Shown here in pieces: positions 45,544 to 55,147 of a stretch of DNA of 64,000 nucleotides. A program made the translations under genes and the position numbers. Below the pieces are notes generated by a model. It worked only from the letters and a program-made list of their open reading frames with translations, was not told the DNA's origin and did not search any database. The DNA lies in NCBI GenBank assembly GCA_029624735.1, contig JARSSM010000026.1, positions 1 through 64,000 on the forward strand. Reading direction: 5' to 3'. Every line of letters starts with the position of its first letter. Within the stretch, counting starts at the first letter, position 1. The DNA comes from Defluviicoccus sp. Lineage in GTDB: Bacteria > Pseudomonadota > Alphaproteobacteria > Rhodospirillales > Defluviicoccaceae.

Positions 45544-45600
45544 TGTTCTTATGCCGTGGCGTAAGAGCGGCTGCTTGTTCTCGCGCCGTGGCGAAAGAGC
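45544..45600. repeat. Twin hairpin direct repeat upstream of anbu
   Basis: Two imperfect 25-bp copies (45544-45568 and 45576-45600) are repeated with a 32-nt period between the transglutaminase stop and the anbu start. Each copy is itself a near-palindrome (centres near 45556 and 45588) and could form a hairpin in the minus-strand mRNA. The second reaches the transglutaminase stop codon. Confidence 0.5.
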
Positions 45601-46406
45601 TATTGCGCCTCGCCGACCTTGACCGTCACCGTCAGCTCTTCGTCGCCGCCACCTTTGCGGACGCCGCGGATCGGTGCCGCGGTGGAATAATCGAAGCCGA
45701 TGGCAAGCCGAACATAAGCGTCCGTCGCCGATTGGCAGTTGGTGGCGTCGAAGGAGACCCAGCCAAGATCGCTGACGTAGGCTTCTGCCCAGGCGTGGCT
45801 CGCAAGCGTTCCCCGTTCCCCGGACCGTGCAAACAGATAGCCGGAGACGTAGCGGGCAGGAATATCCAAGTGCCGGCAACAAGCGATAAACAGGTGCGCG
45901 TGGTCCTGGCAGACACCAAAGCCATGCGCGAGCGCTTCTGCAGCCGTGCTCTCGACACCGGTCACGCCGGGGCGATGCTCGACCGTCGTGTGCAGGGCGT
46001 ACATCATGCCGTGCAGGGCGGCGATGATGCCCTCGTCCGCCAGGCGCTCCCGATAGGGCTCGGCCAGGGCCACGATCGCATCGTCCATCGCCGTATAGCG
46101 GGTCGCGCGCAAGAACATCTGCGGCGGCAGGCCGTCGTCGGCCGGCAGCACGCCATGCGTCTCTATGGTTTCGATTTCGCCGCGGACGATGACAGGCACC
46201 TCGTCGTGCCGGCCATTCTGCACCGAGACGTAGACCGTGTTGCCGAAACCATCGATCCAGCGCTTCATCCGGCCTGGCGTCGACACCTGCCAGGCGATCG
46301 TCTCCTGCGAGGTGTCGTTGCGCGGCACCAGGCGCAGATACTGGATGCTGTGGTTGGCCGGCTGTTCGAAGCGGTAATGCGTTTCGTGGGCGATGCTCAG
46401 TCTCAT
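45600..46406 (-). CDS. Transglutaminase-like cysteine peptidase of the Anbu operon
   Basis: A 268-residue protein with an N-terminal beta domain typical of the family (MRLSIAHETHYRFEQPANHSIQYLRLVPR) and a papain-like transglutaminase core: Cys in AHGFGVCQDHAHLFIACCRH, His in ASHAWAEAYV and Asp in SFDATNCQ. These enzymes are expected to cleave or form peptide-amide bonds. The start ATG overlaps the alpha-E stop as ATGA, giving translational coupling. Confidence 0.92.
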   Translation of the reverse strand: MRLSIAHETHYRFEQPANHSIQYLRLVPRNDTSQETIAWQVSTPGRMKRWIDGFGNTVYVSVQNGRHDEVPVIVRGEIETIETHGVLPADDGLPPQMFLRATRYTAMDDAIVALAEPYRERLADEGIIAALHGMMYALHTTVEHRPGVTGVESTAAEALAHGFGVCQDHAHLFIACCRHLDIPARYVSGYLFARSGERGTLASHAWAEAYVSDLGWVSFDATNCQSATDAYVRLAIGFDYSTAAPIRGVRKGGGDEELTVTVKVGEAQ

Positions 46407-47335
46407 AGCACCAACATGAACTCCCGGCCGATCATCGCATGCAACTCGTTGTTGCGGGCGACGAAGGTGTTGAGGAACTGCGGCAGGCCCGAGCGCAGGA
46501 TGCCATCGATCCGATGCCGTTCCAGCCGTTCATGGATCTGGCCGCAGACGCGGGTGCACATGGCCTGCGACCGAAGGCCGCGCAGGACGCCGGCGACCTC
46601 GAGCGTGCACGCAACCAGCGAGCGCGGCATGTCCCGGCGCAGAACCAGAAGTTCGGCCACTCGGCGTGGCTCGATGATCGTCGAATAGACTTCCCGGTAG
46701 GCCTTCAGGGCACTGAAAGCACGCAACAGCGCGCCCCAGCGATAGTAGTCCACGGCGCCGAGCGGCCGACCGCTCGGGGTCAGCATGTCCCACTTGATGG
46801 AAAGGAAGCGCGCCGTGTTGTCCGCCCGCTCGATGAAGGTGCCGAGCCGGGTGAAGGCGAAGCATTCGGCTCGACGCAGCGTGCCATAGCAGGCGCCGCG
46901 AAAGGTGTGCGAGCGCTCCTTGATCCAGTCAAAGAACTCCTGAAAGCCGTCGTCGAGCATCTGCGGATAGGACATGCTTTCAAGTTCGATGTAGGTCTGG
47001 TTGATGCCTTCCCAGACTTCGGTCGTGAGCCCGGTCCGCGTCGCCCGGGCGTTCTCACGTGCAACCCTGATGCAGCTTCGGATGCTCGACGTGTTGTCGA
47101 GATCAAGCGCCATGTAGTTGAGTACGTTGCCGGGGGTTACCTCACCATAGCGGCTGAGGAAATCCTCGCGACCGCCGACAAGGATTAAGGGCGCTTCCCA
47201 GTTTGCCGTATCCTCGCCGCTCGCAGTCGGCATGAGCGACATGTGATAAGTGGTGGCAAGCAGGCGCGCCAAGTTCTCCGCCCGCTCGATGTAGCGGGCC
47301 ATCCAGTAGACATTGTTGGCCATGCGTCCGAGCAT
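46403..47335 (-). CDS. Alpha-E domain protein (DUF403) of the Anbu operon
   Basis: A 310-residue mostly helical protein beginning MLGRMANNVYWMARYIERAENLARLL, which is the alpha-E signature, with repeated helices such as RAECFAFTRLGTFIERADNTARFLSIKWDML. It always travels with the ATP-grasp partner upstream and probably forms a complex with it. ATG 47335 follows a GAGGG sequence and lies 5 nt after the ATP-grasp stop; the frame to 47359 would overlap it. Confidence 0.9.
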   Translation of the reverse strand: MLGRMANNVYWMARYIERAENLARLLATTYHMSLMPTASGEDTANWEAPLILVGGREDFLSRYGEVTPGNVLNYMALDLDNTSSIRSCIRVARENARATRTGLTTEVWEGINQTYIELESMSYPQMLDDGFQEFFDWIKERSHTFRGACYGTLRRAECFAFTRLGTFIERADNTARFLSIKWDMLTPSGRPLGAVDYYRWGALLRAFSALKAYREVYSTIIEPRRVAELLVLRRDMPRSLVACTLEVAGVLRGLRSQAMCTRVCGQIHERLERHRIDGILRSGLPQFLNTFVARNNELHAMIGREFMLVL

Positions 47336-47340
47336 ACCCG

Positions 47341-48777
47341 TCAGCCCTCCAACACCCACGTATCCTTGGTGCCGCCACCCTGGGACGAGTTGACGACGAG
47401 CGAGCCTTCACGCAGAGCGACCCGCGTCAGGCCACCCGGCACGACCGAGGTCGTTTCCCCGGTCAGGACGTAGGGACGAAGGTCGACGTGGCGCGGCACC
47501 AGCTTGCCATCGACCAGCGTCGGGCAGGTCGAAAGGCTGAGCGTGGGCTGGGCAATGAACCGCTCCGGATGGGCGAGAATGGACGCCTTGAAAGCATAGC
47601 GCTGCTCGGCGGTGCTGGTCGGCCCAACCAGCATGCCGTAGCCGCCGGAGCCCGCGACCTCCTTCACCACCAGCTCTTCGAGGTGGTCGATCACGTAGGC
47701 CCGATCGTCAGCGATGGCGCAGCGATAGGTTGGTACGTTGCTGAGGATCGGCTTTTCGCCGAGGTAGAATTCGATCATCTCGGGGACGAAGCAGTAGATC
47801 GCCTTGTCATCCGCCACGCCGGTGCCGATCGCGTTTGCGAGCGTCACCCGGCCGTTGCGGACCACCGACAGCAGGCCGGGAACACCCAGCTGCGAGGAGG
47901 GATCGAAGGCGAGCGGATCGATAAAGTCGTCATCGATGCGGCGGTAGATGACGTCGACACGGCGCGGCCCGTCGGTCGTCCGCATGAATACGGTGTCGTC
48001 CTCGACGAACATGTCCTGCCCCTCGACCAGTTCGACGCCCATCTGGGTGGCGAGGAACGCATGTTCGAAGTAGGCGCTGTTGAAATGGCCCGGCGTCAGG
48101 ACGACAACGGTCGGATCGACGACGCCAGGTGCCGCCGCCGAGCGCAGCGTCCGCAACAGCATTTCCGGATAGTGGTTGACCGGTGCGACCGCGTGCAGTG
48201 GAAACAGTTCCGGGAACAGGCGCATCATGGTCTCCCGGTCTTCCAGCATGTACGAGACACCGGAAGGCACGCGGGCATTGTCTTCCAGGACATAGAACTC
48301 GCCCGGCCCGACGCGGACAACGTCGATGCCGGCGACATGGACATAGACCCCGCGCGGCAGGTCGAGGCCCAGGACTTCCGGCCGGAACGCCGGATTGTTC
48401 AGAACCAGTTCCGCCGGAATGCGCCCGGCACGCAGGATGTTCTGGCCATGGTAGATGTCATCGAGATAGGCGTTGATGGCACGCACGCGCTGACAGACAC
48501 CGGTGGAGACGATCCGCCATTCTTCGGCATCGAGAATGCGCGGCACGACGTCAAACGGGATCAGGCGCTCGACGCCTTCCTCGCTGCCGTAAACTGAAAA
48601 CGTGATTCCGAGGCGGCGAAAGATCAGATCGGCCTGCTGGTGCTTCTCGACCAGGCGCTCGATGTGGGTCGTCTTCAGCCATGCGTCGTAGGCCTGATAG
48701 GCTTTGCGCAGCCCATCGTCGAAGCCATGCATTTCGTCGAACGCGCGCTTCAGCATTCCGGTTTTCTTTCTTGTCAC
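47341..48777 (-). CDS. Circularly permuted type 2 ATP-grasp protein of the Anbu operon
   Basis: About 478 residues of a DUF404/DUF407 type ATP-grasp protein, thought to ligate amino acids onto a peptide or small-molecule acceptor. Typical segments are RRLGITFSVYGSEEGVERLIPFDVVPR, VYVHVAGIDVVRVGPGEFYVLEDNARVPSGVSYMLEDRE, VDVIYRRIDDDFIDPLAFDP and VKEVAGSGGYGMLVGP. GTG 48777 has AGGAGG upstream; GTG 48804 and ATG 48756 are alternatives. It heads the four-gene operon ATP-grasp, alpha-E, transglutaminase, Anbu. Confidence 0.92.
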   Translation of the reverse strand: MTRKKTGMLKRAFDEMHGFDDGLRKAYQAYDAWLKTTHIERLVEKHQQADLIFRRLGITFSVYGSEEGVERLIPFDVVPRILDAEEWRIVSTGVCQRVRAINAYLDDIYHGQNILRAGRIPAELVLNNPAFRPEVLGLDLPRGVYVHVAGIDVVRVGPGEFYVLEDNARVPSGVSYMLEDRETMMRLFPELFPLHAVAPVNHYPEMLLRTLRSAAAPGVVDPTVVVLTPGHFNSAYFEHAFLATQMGVELVEGQDMFVEDDTVFMRTTDGPRRVDVIYRRIDDDFIDPLAFDPSSQLGVPGLLSVVRNGRVTLANAIGTGVADDKAIYCFVPEMIEFYLGEKPILSNVPTYRCAIADDRAYVIDHLEELVVKEVAGSGGYGMLVGPTSTAEQRYAFKASILAHPERFIAQPTLSLSTCPTLVDGKLVPRHVDLRPYVLTGETTSVVPGGLTRVALREGSLVVNSSQGGGTKDTWVLEG

Positions 48778-49493
48778 CGCCGAACCGTCCTCCTGCCACG
48801 GCACAGAAGCAATCCTTATGCCAAACCGCCATCTCGGTGCTGTTGGGAATGAATCGCACTGCTATGGGAGCGTGCGCCTCGTAAAGGGGTGAGCACGACC
48901 GCACCTGCCGAAGGTACCGCTGAATCGTGCCGCGACGCCAGCAATCGTTCTGCCCAATCGCCCATTCGATGGGCAGTAGCATGGCCGGAGCGCATTTGCT
49001 GCGCGGCGATGCCCTGCTGCAGGGCTGCTCAACTCTTTCGCTCAACTGTCCCGGCAGTCGTGGCAGCGGCTAGGGATAGGCAACATTGCTGCATTGCAAT
49101 CGTGGTTGCGCAGTGCAGCGACGATTTCGCCGCGCCCGGGGCGGCCGTTTTTCTCGGGACGCGAGTGACGCCGAGCGCGCCTTGTAACTGCACTGAGTAA
49201 CACATTAAAGCGTTTTCTGTGTGTATTAGCAGGCAAGAAAGCGGCCCCCTGCAATCACCTGCCGGTTAGAGCAACCCCAATTCACTGATACACAGATTGA
49301 TGCGCCACGCGTGCTGCATGTGCGAAATGACAATTGTGGTTTTCACGTGTCAAGGATATTTTTTTTACCCCAATCAGGAAAAAACCAGGCCATTTGTTCG
49401 GCGCGACGTTTGACTTGTGACTTGATAACTTGCTAGATGCCCATACCCGGAGGCTAACAAGGGGTTCAAGGGACCCCGTGGGAGGAAGGATCG
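48778..49493. other. Intergenic region between the Anbu operon and the acetate uptake operon
   Basis: About 700 nt. The part next to 48800-49200 is GC-rich, with one plus-strand open frame (48889-49200) of unlikely composition. The part from 49190 to 49440 is distinctly AT-rich and presumably carries the promoter and operators of the DUF485-actP operon. No repeat or RNA gene was recognised. Confidence 0.6.
49334..49362 (+). promoter_or_regulatory. Possible sigma-70 promoter of the DUF485-actP operon
   Basis: TTGTGG (49334-49339) and TATTTT (49357-49362) are spaced by 17 nt, about 130 nt before the DUF485 start in an AT-rich stretch. Match to consensus is partial and other candidates exist nearby (TTGACT at 49410), so this is a tentative call. 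Confidence 0.3.
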
Positions 49494-49775
49494 ATGCACG
49501 ACCACGAACAGCGGCTGCACGCGATCTCGGCACACCGTTGGCGTATCGCCTTCGTGCTGAGCGCGATCATGCTGGTCGCCTACTACGGCTTTATCCTGCT
49601 GGTGGCGTTCGACAAGGCGTTGCTGGCGAGCAGGCTGAACGAGGGATTGTCGCTCGGGATCTTGTTGGGCGCGCTGGTGATTGTTTTCGCCTGGGTGTTG
49701 ACGATCATCTACACCAAGTGGGCGAACGGCGTGTATGACCGCGAGATCGAAGAACTCACTCATCTCGCGAGGTAA
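49494..49775 (+). CDS. DUF485 membrane protein, ActP partner
   Basis: A 93-residue protein with two transmembrane helices (about 20-40 and 53-73) and cytosolic ends. It starts MHDHEQRLHAISAHRWRIAFVLSAIMLVAYYGF and has the TKWANGVYDREIEEL motif of the DUF485/YjcH family, which is encoded just before acetate symporters. It probably helps ActP assembly or activity. It is 6 nt before actP. Confidence 0.9.
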   Translation: MHDHEQRLHAISAHRWRIAFVLSAIMLVAYYGFILLVAFDKALLASRLNEGLSLGILLGALVIVFAWVLTIIYTKWANGVYDREIEELTHLAR

Positions 49776-49781
49776 AAAAAG

Positions 49782-51449
49782 ATGCCGCAAACAAGCACAA
49801 CATCCATTCTGTTCTTCTTTGTTTTCGTTTCGGCGACGCTCATTATCACATACTGGGCGGCGAAGCGGACGAAGACGACGGAACACTTCTACGCCGCCGG
49901 ACGGTCCATCACGGGCTTCCAGAACGGCCTCGCGCTCGCCGGCGACTACATGAGTGCAGCGAGCTTCCTCGGCATTGCCGGCCTTGTCGCGCTGAATGGC
50001 TTCGATGGCCTGATCTACTCCACCGGTTGGCTGGTCGGCTGGCCGATCATTTTGTTCCTGATTGCCGAACCGCTGCGGAACCTCGGCAAGTACACGTTCA
50101 CGGACGTCGTTGCCTACCGGCTGCAGCAAAAGCCTGTGCGCATCGCGGCTGCGATCGGCACCATGGCCGTGGTGCTGACCTACCTCATCGCGCAGATGGT
50201 CGGTTCCGGCACGCTGATCAAGCTCCTGTTCGGCATCCCGTACGTCTGGGCGGTCATCATCGTTGGCTGCGTGATGATCATGTATGTGCTGTTCGGCGGC
50301 ATGATCGCCACCACCTGGGTGCAGATCATCAAGGCGTGTCTGCTCCTGGGCGGTGCGACCGCGATGGCGCTGATGGTGCTGTCGAAGTTTGGTTTCAACC
50401 CCATCAACCTGTTCGCCCAAGCGGCCAAGGAAGGGTGCGACCCGGCGGCTGCGGCGGGCTCGCAACTGTTCTGCTACGGCGGCAAGGTGCTGGAACCGGG
50501 CACGAAGGTGGTGACCGGGGCGTGGGATGCGGTTTCGCTCGGGATGGCGTTGATGTTCGGTACGGCAGGCCTGCCGCACATTCTGATGCGGTTCTACACC
50601 GTGCCGAATGCCAAGGCAGCCCGCGTCTCCGTCATGTGGGCGACCATCTGGATCGGCTTCTTTTATCTCATCACCTTCATCCTCGGCTTCGGCTCGATGG
50701 TGTTGGTCGGGCAGAAGAGCATCCTCGCTGCCGGTGGCGGCGGCAACATGGCTGCTCCGCTGCTGGCCAACGCACTTGCCGGTCAGGTCTTCTTCGGCTT
50801 CATCTGCGCGGTGGCATTCGCGACCATCCTCGCGGTGGTGGCGGGCCTGACGCTGGCGGGCGCCGGTGCCCTCTCGCACGACCTGTGGGTGAACGTCGTC
50901 CGTGGCGGCCATGCGCCGCAGCACGAACAGATGCTCGCCGCGCGCGCCGCATCGCTCCTCTTGGGTGTCTGCGCCGTGTTGCTCGGCATCGTCTTTGAAG
51001 GTCAGAACGTCGCCTACATGGTGGGCCTCACGTTCTCGATCGCAGCCTCGGCAAACTTCCCGGCGCTGGTGCTGTCGGTGTTCTGGCGCAAGTTCACTAC
51101 CTGGGGTGCCGTCTGCAGCATCTTGTTCGGGGCGATCGGCACGCTGGTGCTGATCTACTGCGGGCCGACAATCCAGTTCGACCTCTTGGGCCCGAAGGCG
51201 GCAGCTGCCGGATCGCCCAAGGAAGTGGTCGACGCTGCGAATGCCGCGATCGCCGCTTACAAGGCCGACATCATGGCGAAGTGGTGGTACTTCCCGCTGA
51301 AGAACCCCTGCATCTACACGATGACCGGTGCCTTCCTGATCGGCATTGTCGTCTCCCTGCTGGCGCCCGAGCGGGCGGCGCAGGAAGGCTTCAATGAAGT
51401 TGAACGGCGTGCTGTGCTGGGCGAGCCGAAGGGTGCGGCTGCCGAGTAG
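49782..51449 (+). CDS. actP: Cation/acetate symporter
   Basis: A 555-residue sodium/solute symporter family protein with about 13 transmembrane helices. The core motifs are [76 protein letters not shown] and [25 protein letters not shown], which match ActP. It takes up acetate and related short acids and works with acetyl-CoA synthetase. It contains an insert near residue 205-250. A strong terminator follows. Confidence 0.95.
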   Translation: MPQTSTTSILFFFVFVSATLIITYWAAKRTKTTEHFYAAGRSITGFQNGLALAGDYMSAASFLGIAGLVALNGFDGLIYSTGWLVGWPIILFLIAEPLRNLGKYTFTDVVAYRLQQKPVRIAAAIGTMAVVLTYLIAQMVGSGTLIKLLFGIPYVWAVIIVGCVMIMYVLFGGMIATTWVQIIKACLLLGGATAMALMVLSKFGFNPINLFAQAAKEGCDPAAAAGSQLFCYGGKVLEPGTKVVTGAWDAVSLGMALMFGTAGLPHILMRFYTVPNAKAARVSVMWATIWIGFFYLITFILGFGSMVLVGQKSILAAGGGGNMAAPLLANALAGQVFFGFICAVAFATILAVVAGLTLAGAGALSHDLWVNVVRGGHAPQHEQMLAARAASLLLGVCAVLLGIVFEGQNVAYMVGLTFSIAASANFPALVLSVFWRKFTTWGAVCSILFGAIGTLVLIYCGPTIQFDLLGPKAAAAGSPKEVVDAANAAIAAYKADIMAKWWYFPLKNPCIYTMTGAFLIGIVVSLLAPERAAQEGFNEVERRAVLGEPKGAAAE

Positions 51450-51486
51450 TCGCCCGCGTATTCACAGCAAGACACTCACGACAACC

Positions 51487-51524
51487 TGGGCCGGAGGGGC
51501 TTCCCCCGGCCCACCTTTTTTTTT
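51487..51524 (+). terminator. Rho-independent terminator of the actP operon
   Basis: An 8-bp GC-rich stem (51487-51494 with 51506-51513), extendable by inner GGGG/CCCC pairing, is followed by CC and a run of nine T. It lies 38 nt after the actP stop. Confidence 0.9.
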
Positions 51525-51727
51525 GCGTGCCGCTCCCGGTCTCTCCCGGCTGCCCGCCGGTTCTTCGGCCGGAATGAAGGCCGAACGCTCCCAATTCAGG
51601 CTTCCCTCTATCCCGCCCCGCCCTGCTCGTGTATCACCGCCGGAGGGAACGGGTCACACGGCAGCGATCCGAACGCCCAGCCCTTGGGCCGCGGTGCCAG
51701 CGGCTTGGACCAGCGGGAGGGAACGGT

Positions 51728-53572
51728 TTGCCTGCTGTCAGTGCAATCACCGATCCTGGCGATTGGTTACGGACGGTCGTGCCGTTCGATCGCCTCAATG
51801 CGGCCGAACAGGCGGAGGCGGCGGGTGTCGTGCAGACCGCGCACTACGGCGCCGGGGAAACGGTGCTGCCGCGCTGGAAGGTTCCCGGGCGCCTGTTCGT
51901 CGTCGCCGATGGATTGATCGAAGAACACGACGCGATCGGCATCGTCGACCGCTTCGGTCCGGGCCAGGCGTTTGACTATCGCGCAATCGTCCAGGGCCGG
52001 ACCGAATCAACCTTCATCGCGCGCCAATCAACCACCTGTGTGACCCTGCCGACGGCCGTCGTTCAGGCCCTCATCCGCGGCAACACGGCGCTCCAGAGCT
52101 TCTGGGATGAGGAGCTCATCCGCAAGGCCGATGCGCTGATCGCGCTGCAGCAGCAGCGCGAAGCGGGCTCCTTGCTGCTGATCCGGCTTGGCGATGCGTC
52201 GCTGCATCCGCCGCTGTTCGTCGGCGCGGCAACGACACTGCAGAGTGCGGTCGAGCAGATGAAGCAGCATGGAACCTCCTACGTCCTTGTTCGCCGCGAC
52301 GACGGGGAGGTCGGCATCTTCACCGGCCGCGATGTCCGCGAGAAGTCGGTTCTGATGGGGCTCGACAGCAGCACGCCGATTGCGGGCATTGCCAGCTACG
52401 ACCTTGCGAGTCTTGATCGCGAGGATTTCCTGTTCAACGCGCTCGTGATGATGACGGAGCGCGCGATCCGCCATGTGGTCGTCACCGACGGCCGCGACAT
52501 CTTGGGCGTGTTCGAGCAGGCGGACCTGTTGCGCTATGTCGGCGACAGTTCGTTCGCCATCGCCAACCGGGTTGAACGGGCCTCGACCGTCGCCGAGCTT
52601 GAACAGGCGGGCCGTGCGATCCCGCGCCTGATCGCCGCCCTGCACGGCCGTGGCGTCAAGCCGCGCTATATCGCCCGCGTTGTCACCGACCTTAACCGGC
52701 GCATCTTCCGGCGTCTGTTCGAGCAGGTCGTTCCGGCCGACATCCGCGCCGAGGCTTGCCTGATGGTGATGGGCAGCGAGGGGCGGGCGGAGCAGTTGCT
52801 GCCGACCGATCAGGACAATGCCATTATTTTTGGCAGTCCGCCCGACCGCGCGCGCACCGATGCGCCGTTGCAGGCGTTCTCGCAGGCGCTGTGCAAAATG
52901 GGCTATCCGCCTTGTCCGGGCAACGTCATGGTCTCCAATCCGGCGTGGGCACGCGAGCAGGCGGCCTTTCGGCGCGATCTCGCCCTTTGGCTGTTCGATG
53001 GCAAGCCTGAGGGCTTGCTCAACCTCGCCATTTTCTATGATGCCGCTGCGGTGGCCGGCGACGAGAAGCTGCTCAAGGGCCTCAAGGAGGATCTCTTCGA
53101 CCTCCTTCAGCGGGAGGGCACTCACGTTGGTTATTTTGCCAAGGCAACCCTGCAGTTCCCGCTGCCGCTTGGCTTTCTTGGCCGGTTCGTGGTCGAGAAG
53201 GCACCGCCGCATGCGGGCCAGCTCGACATCAAGAAGGGCGGGCTGTTCCCGATCGTACACGGTGTCCGCTCGCTCGCGCTTGAACACGCGATCAGGGAAA
53301 CCAACACGATCAGCCGCATCCAGACCCTTGCAAGCGAGGGCAGCTTCACCGACAGCTTCGCCGCCGATTTGATCGAGGCGTTCGATTTCATGAGCATGCT
53401 GCGGTTGCGCGCGCAATTGGCGCTAACGCAGACCGGCACCGCGACCGACAACTACATTGCGCCCGCGAGCTTGAGCAAGCTTGAGCGCGGGCTCCTGCTT
53501 GCCTCGCTCAAGGTGGTGGATGAACTGCGAAAGTCGCTCCGCTACCACTTCAAGATGGAACTGATCTCTTAG
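51728..53572 (+). CDS. CBS/DUF294 nucleotidyltransferase-like regulator
   Basis: A 614-residue cytosolic protein from TTG 51728, which follows GGAGGG by 6 nt (the frame reaches 51629). Order: cyclic nucleotide-binding-like domain (about 20-130), two CBS domains (about 165-290), DUF294 nucleotidyltransferase (GSEGRAEQLLPTDQDNAIIF, about 365-390) and DUF294 C-terminal helical domain. The nucleotidyltransferase motif resembles GlnD, so it may modify a partner. Such proteins are regularly encoded with ActP and may regulate uptake. Confidence 0.88.
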   Translation: MPAVSAITDPGDWLRTVVPFDRLNAAEQAEAAGVVQTAHYGAGETVLPRWKVPGRLFVVADGLIEEHDAIGIVDRFGPGQAFDYRAIVQGRTESTFIARQSTTCVTLPTAVVQALIRGNTALQSFWDEELIRKADALIALQQQREAGSLLLIRLGDASLHPPLFVGAATTLQSAVEQMKQHGTSYVLVRRDDGEVGIFTGRDVREKSVLMGLDSSTPIAGIASYDLASLDREDFLFNALVMMTERAIRHVVVTDGRDILGVFEQADLLRYVGDSSFAIANRVERASTVAELEQAGRAIPRLIAALHGRGVKPRYIARVVTDLNRRIFRRLFEQVVPADIRAEACLMVMGSEGRAEQLLPTDQDNAIIFGSPPDRARTDAPLQAFSQALCKMGYPPCPGNVMVSNPAWAREQAAFRRDLALWLFDGKPEGLLNLAIFYDAAAVAGDEKLLKGLKEDLFDLLQREGTHVGYFAKATLQFPLPLGFLGRFVVEKAPPHAGQLDIKKGGLFPIVHGVRSLALEHAIRETNTISRIQTLASEGSFTDSFAADLIEAFDFMSMLRLRAQLALTQTGTATDNYIAPASLSKLERGLLLASLKVVDELRKSLRYHFKMELIS

Positions 53573-53588
53573 AGCCGCTTCCTGGGAG

Positions 53589-54761
53589 TCACCGGCTCAA
53601 GGCGCGCATGGCGGCATCGAGGCCGTCGAGGGTGAGGGGGTACATCCGCCCTGCGAACAGCTGGCGGATCATCCGCACCGAACCTGTGTACTCCCACCAC
53701 TCCGGCGGCAGTGGATTGAGCCACGCGCATTTCGGATAGACGGTCACCACCCGCTTCAGCCAGGTCGCGCCGTCCTCCTCGTTCCAGTGCTCGACCGAGC
53801 CGCCCGGCTGCAGGATCTCGTAGGGCGACATCGAGGCGTCGCCGACGAAAATGACCTTGTAGTCGTGCGGATACGTGTGCAGGAGGTCCCAGGTCGAGGT
53901 CGGCGCATCAAAGCGGCGGCGGTTGTCGCGCCAGACCCGCTCGTAGAGACAGTTGTGGAAATAGAAGTATTCGAGATGCTTGAACTCCGTGCGGGCGGCG
54001 GAGAACAGCTCCTCGCACACCTCGACAAACGGATCCATCGATCCGCCGACGTCGAAGAACAACAGCACCTTCACCGCATTGTGCCGTTCCGGCACCATGG
54101 CGAGGTCGAGGTAGCCCTTCTTCGCCGTTGAGCGGATGGTGCCCTGCAGATCGAGCTGATCGGCCGCGCCCTCGCGGGCGAAACGGCGCAAGCGGCGGAG
54201 CGCGACCTTGATGTTGCGGGTGCCGAGTTCGACGTCGGAGTCGAGGTTACGGAACTCGCGCTTGTCCCAGACCTTGACCGCGCGGAAGTTGCGGTTCTCG
54301 TCCTGGCCGATGCGCACCCCTTCCGGATTGTAGCCCCAGGCGCCGAAGGGGGAGGTGCCGCCGGTGCCGATCCACTTCGAGCCGCCCTCGTGCCGGCCCT
54401 TCTGCTCCTTCAGCCGCTCGCGGAGCGTCTCCATCAGCTTGTCCCAGCCGCCAAGTGCCTTGATCTGCTCCTTTTCCTCCTCGGTCAGCAGGCGCTCGCC
54501 GATCTTCTTCAGCCACTCGTCGGGGATTTCCGCCACCTCGCCCTCAGGCGGCGTCAGGCCCTTGAAGACCTGGCTGAACACGCGGTCGAACTTGTCGAGG
54601 TTGGTCTCGTCCTTCACCAGGCAGGCGCGCGCCAGGTAATAGAAGTCATCGACCGAGTAGGCGGCCAAGTCTGCGCGCATTGCCTCGATGAACGTCAGGT
54701 ACTCGCGCAGGCTGACCGGCAGCTTTCCCTGGCGCAGTTCGAGGAAGAAGTTGATGAACAT
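53589..54761 (-). CDS. VWA-domain protein (CoxE-like), partner of MoxR
   Basis: A 390-residue protein with an N-terminal helical region (MFINFFLELRQGKLPVSLREYLTFIEAM) and a C-terminal VWA domain. The metal-ion site is DVGGSMD, a variant of DxSxS in which the second residue is Gly. Other conserved segments are YFYFHNCLYERVWRD and VIFVGDASMSPYEI. In this family it pairs with a MoxR ATPase to assemble or activate metalloproteins. Its MoxR lies at 55463, but two toxin-antitoxin genes are inserted between them. Confidence 0.88.
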   Translation of the reverse strand: MFINFFLELRQGKLPVSLREYLTFIEAMRADLAAYSVDDFYYLARACLVKDETNLDKFDRVFSQVFKGLTPPEGEVAEIPDEWLKKIGERLLTEEEKEQIKALGGWDKLMETLRERLKEQKGRHEGGSKWIGTGGTSPFGAWGYNPEGVRIGQDENRNFRAVKVWDKREFRNLDSDVELGTRNIKVALRRLRRFAREGAADQLDLQGTIRSTAKKGYLDLAMVPERHNAVKVLLFFDVGGSMDPFVEVCEELFSAARTEFKHLEYFYFHNCLYERVWRDNRRRFDAPTSTWDLLHTYPHDYKVIFVGDASMSPYEILQPGGSVEHWNEEDGATWLKRVVTVYPKCAWLNPLPPEWWEYTGSVRMIRQLFAGRMYPLTLDGLDAAMRALSR

Positions 54762-54787
54762 GGGCTATTCCCGCAGCAACACATGCC

Positions 54788-55147
54788 TCACGATGAGGTA
54801 CAGCCCTCGATTTCATCCAACATCGCGGCAACTGCCGCTCTAAGTGCTGGCAGGTGGTCTGTGATCACCAACCACAACCGCTGATCACTCACTTGATCGT
54901 AGGCATGTCGCAAGACATTACCGAGGTCAGCGACGCTTCGCCATGGAATCTCTGGATGGCGCGCCGTCAGCGTTGCCGGTAAGTGCCTAGACGCTTCGGA
55001 CAACTTCTCGAAGTACCGTTCCACGGCTGCCACGAGGTCAGCATTGGCAGCATATGCGGACAGGGTCATTCCCGCCGTCAATCTCTCGATTGCGGCAATC
55101 GCTGCGAGAATATGCTCAAGACGATCACGGACGCGCCCTCTCTCCAT
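54788..55147 (-). CDS. HepT-like HEPN (DUF86) toxin
   Basis: A 119-residue all-helical HEPN protein, RNase toxin of the MntA/HepT (type VII) system. The family region IPWRSVADLGNVLRHAYDQV is clear, with His and Tyr of HxY kept. The Arg of the RNxxxH motif is replaced by Gly, and an Arg stands directly before the His instead. In the model system MntA adenylylates the Tyr of this motif to inactivate the toxin. Its ATG overlaps the MntA stop by one base. Confidence 0.85.
   Translation of the reverse strand: MERGRVRDRLEHILAAIAAIERLTAGMTLSAYAANADLVAAVERYFEKLSEASRHLPATLTARHPEIPWRSVADLGNVLRHAYDQVSDQRLWLVITDHLPALRAAVAAMLDEIEGCTSS

Noticed and set aside
48889..49200. Plus-strand open frame of 103 residues in the Anbu/actP gap
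   Set aside because: Cys/Ala/Arg-rich composition and no ribosome site; no domain. It is probably random in GC-rich sequence.
49374..50924. Long minus-strand open frame opposite actP
   Set aside because: Antisense shadow with no domain; actP on the other strand has full family motifs.
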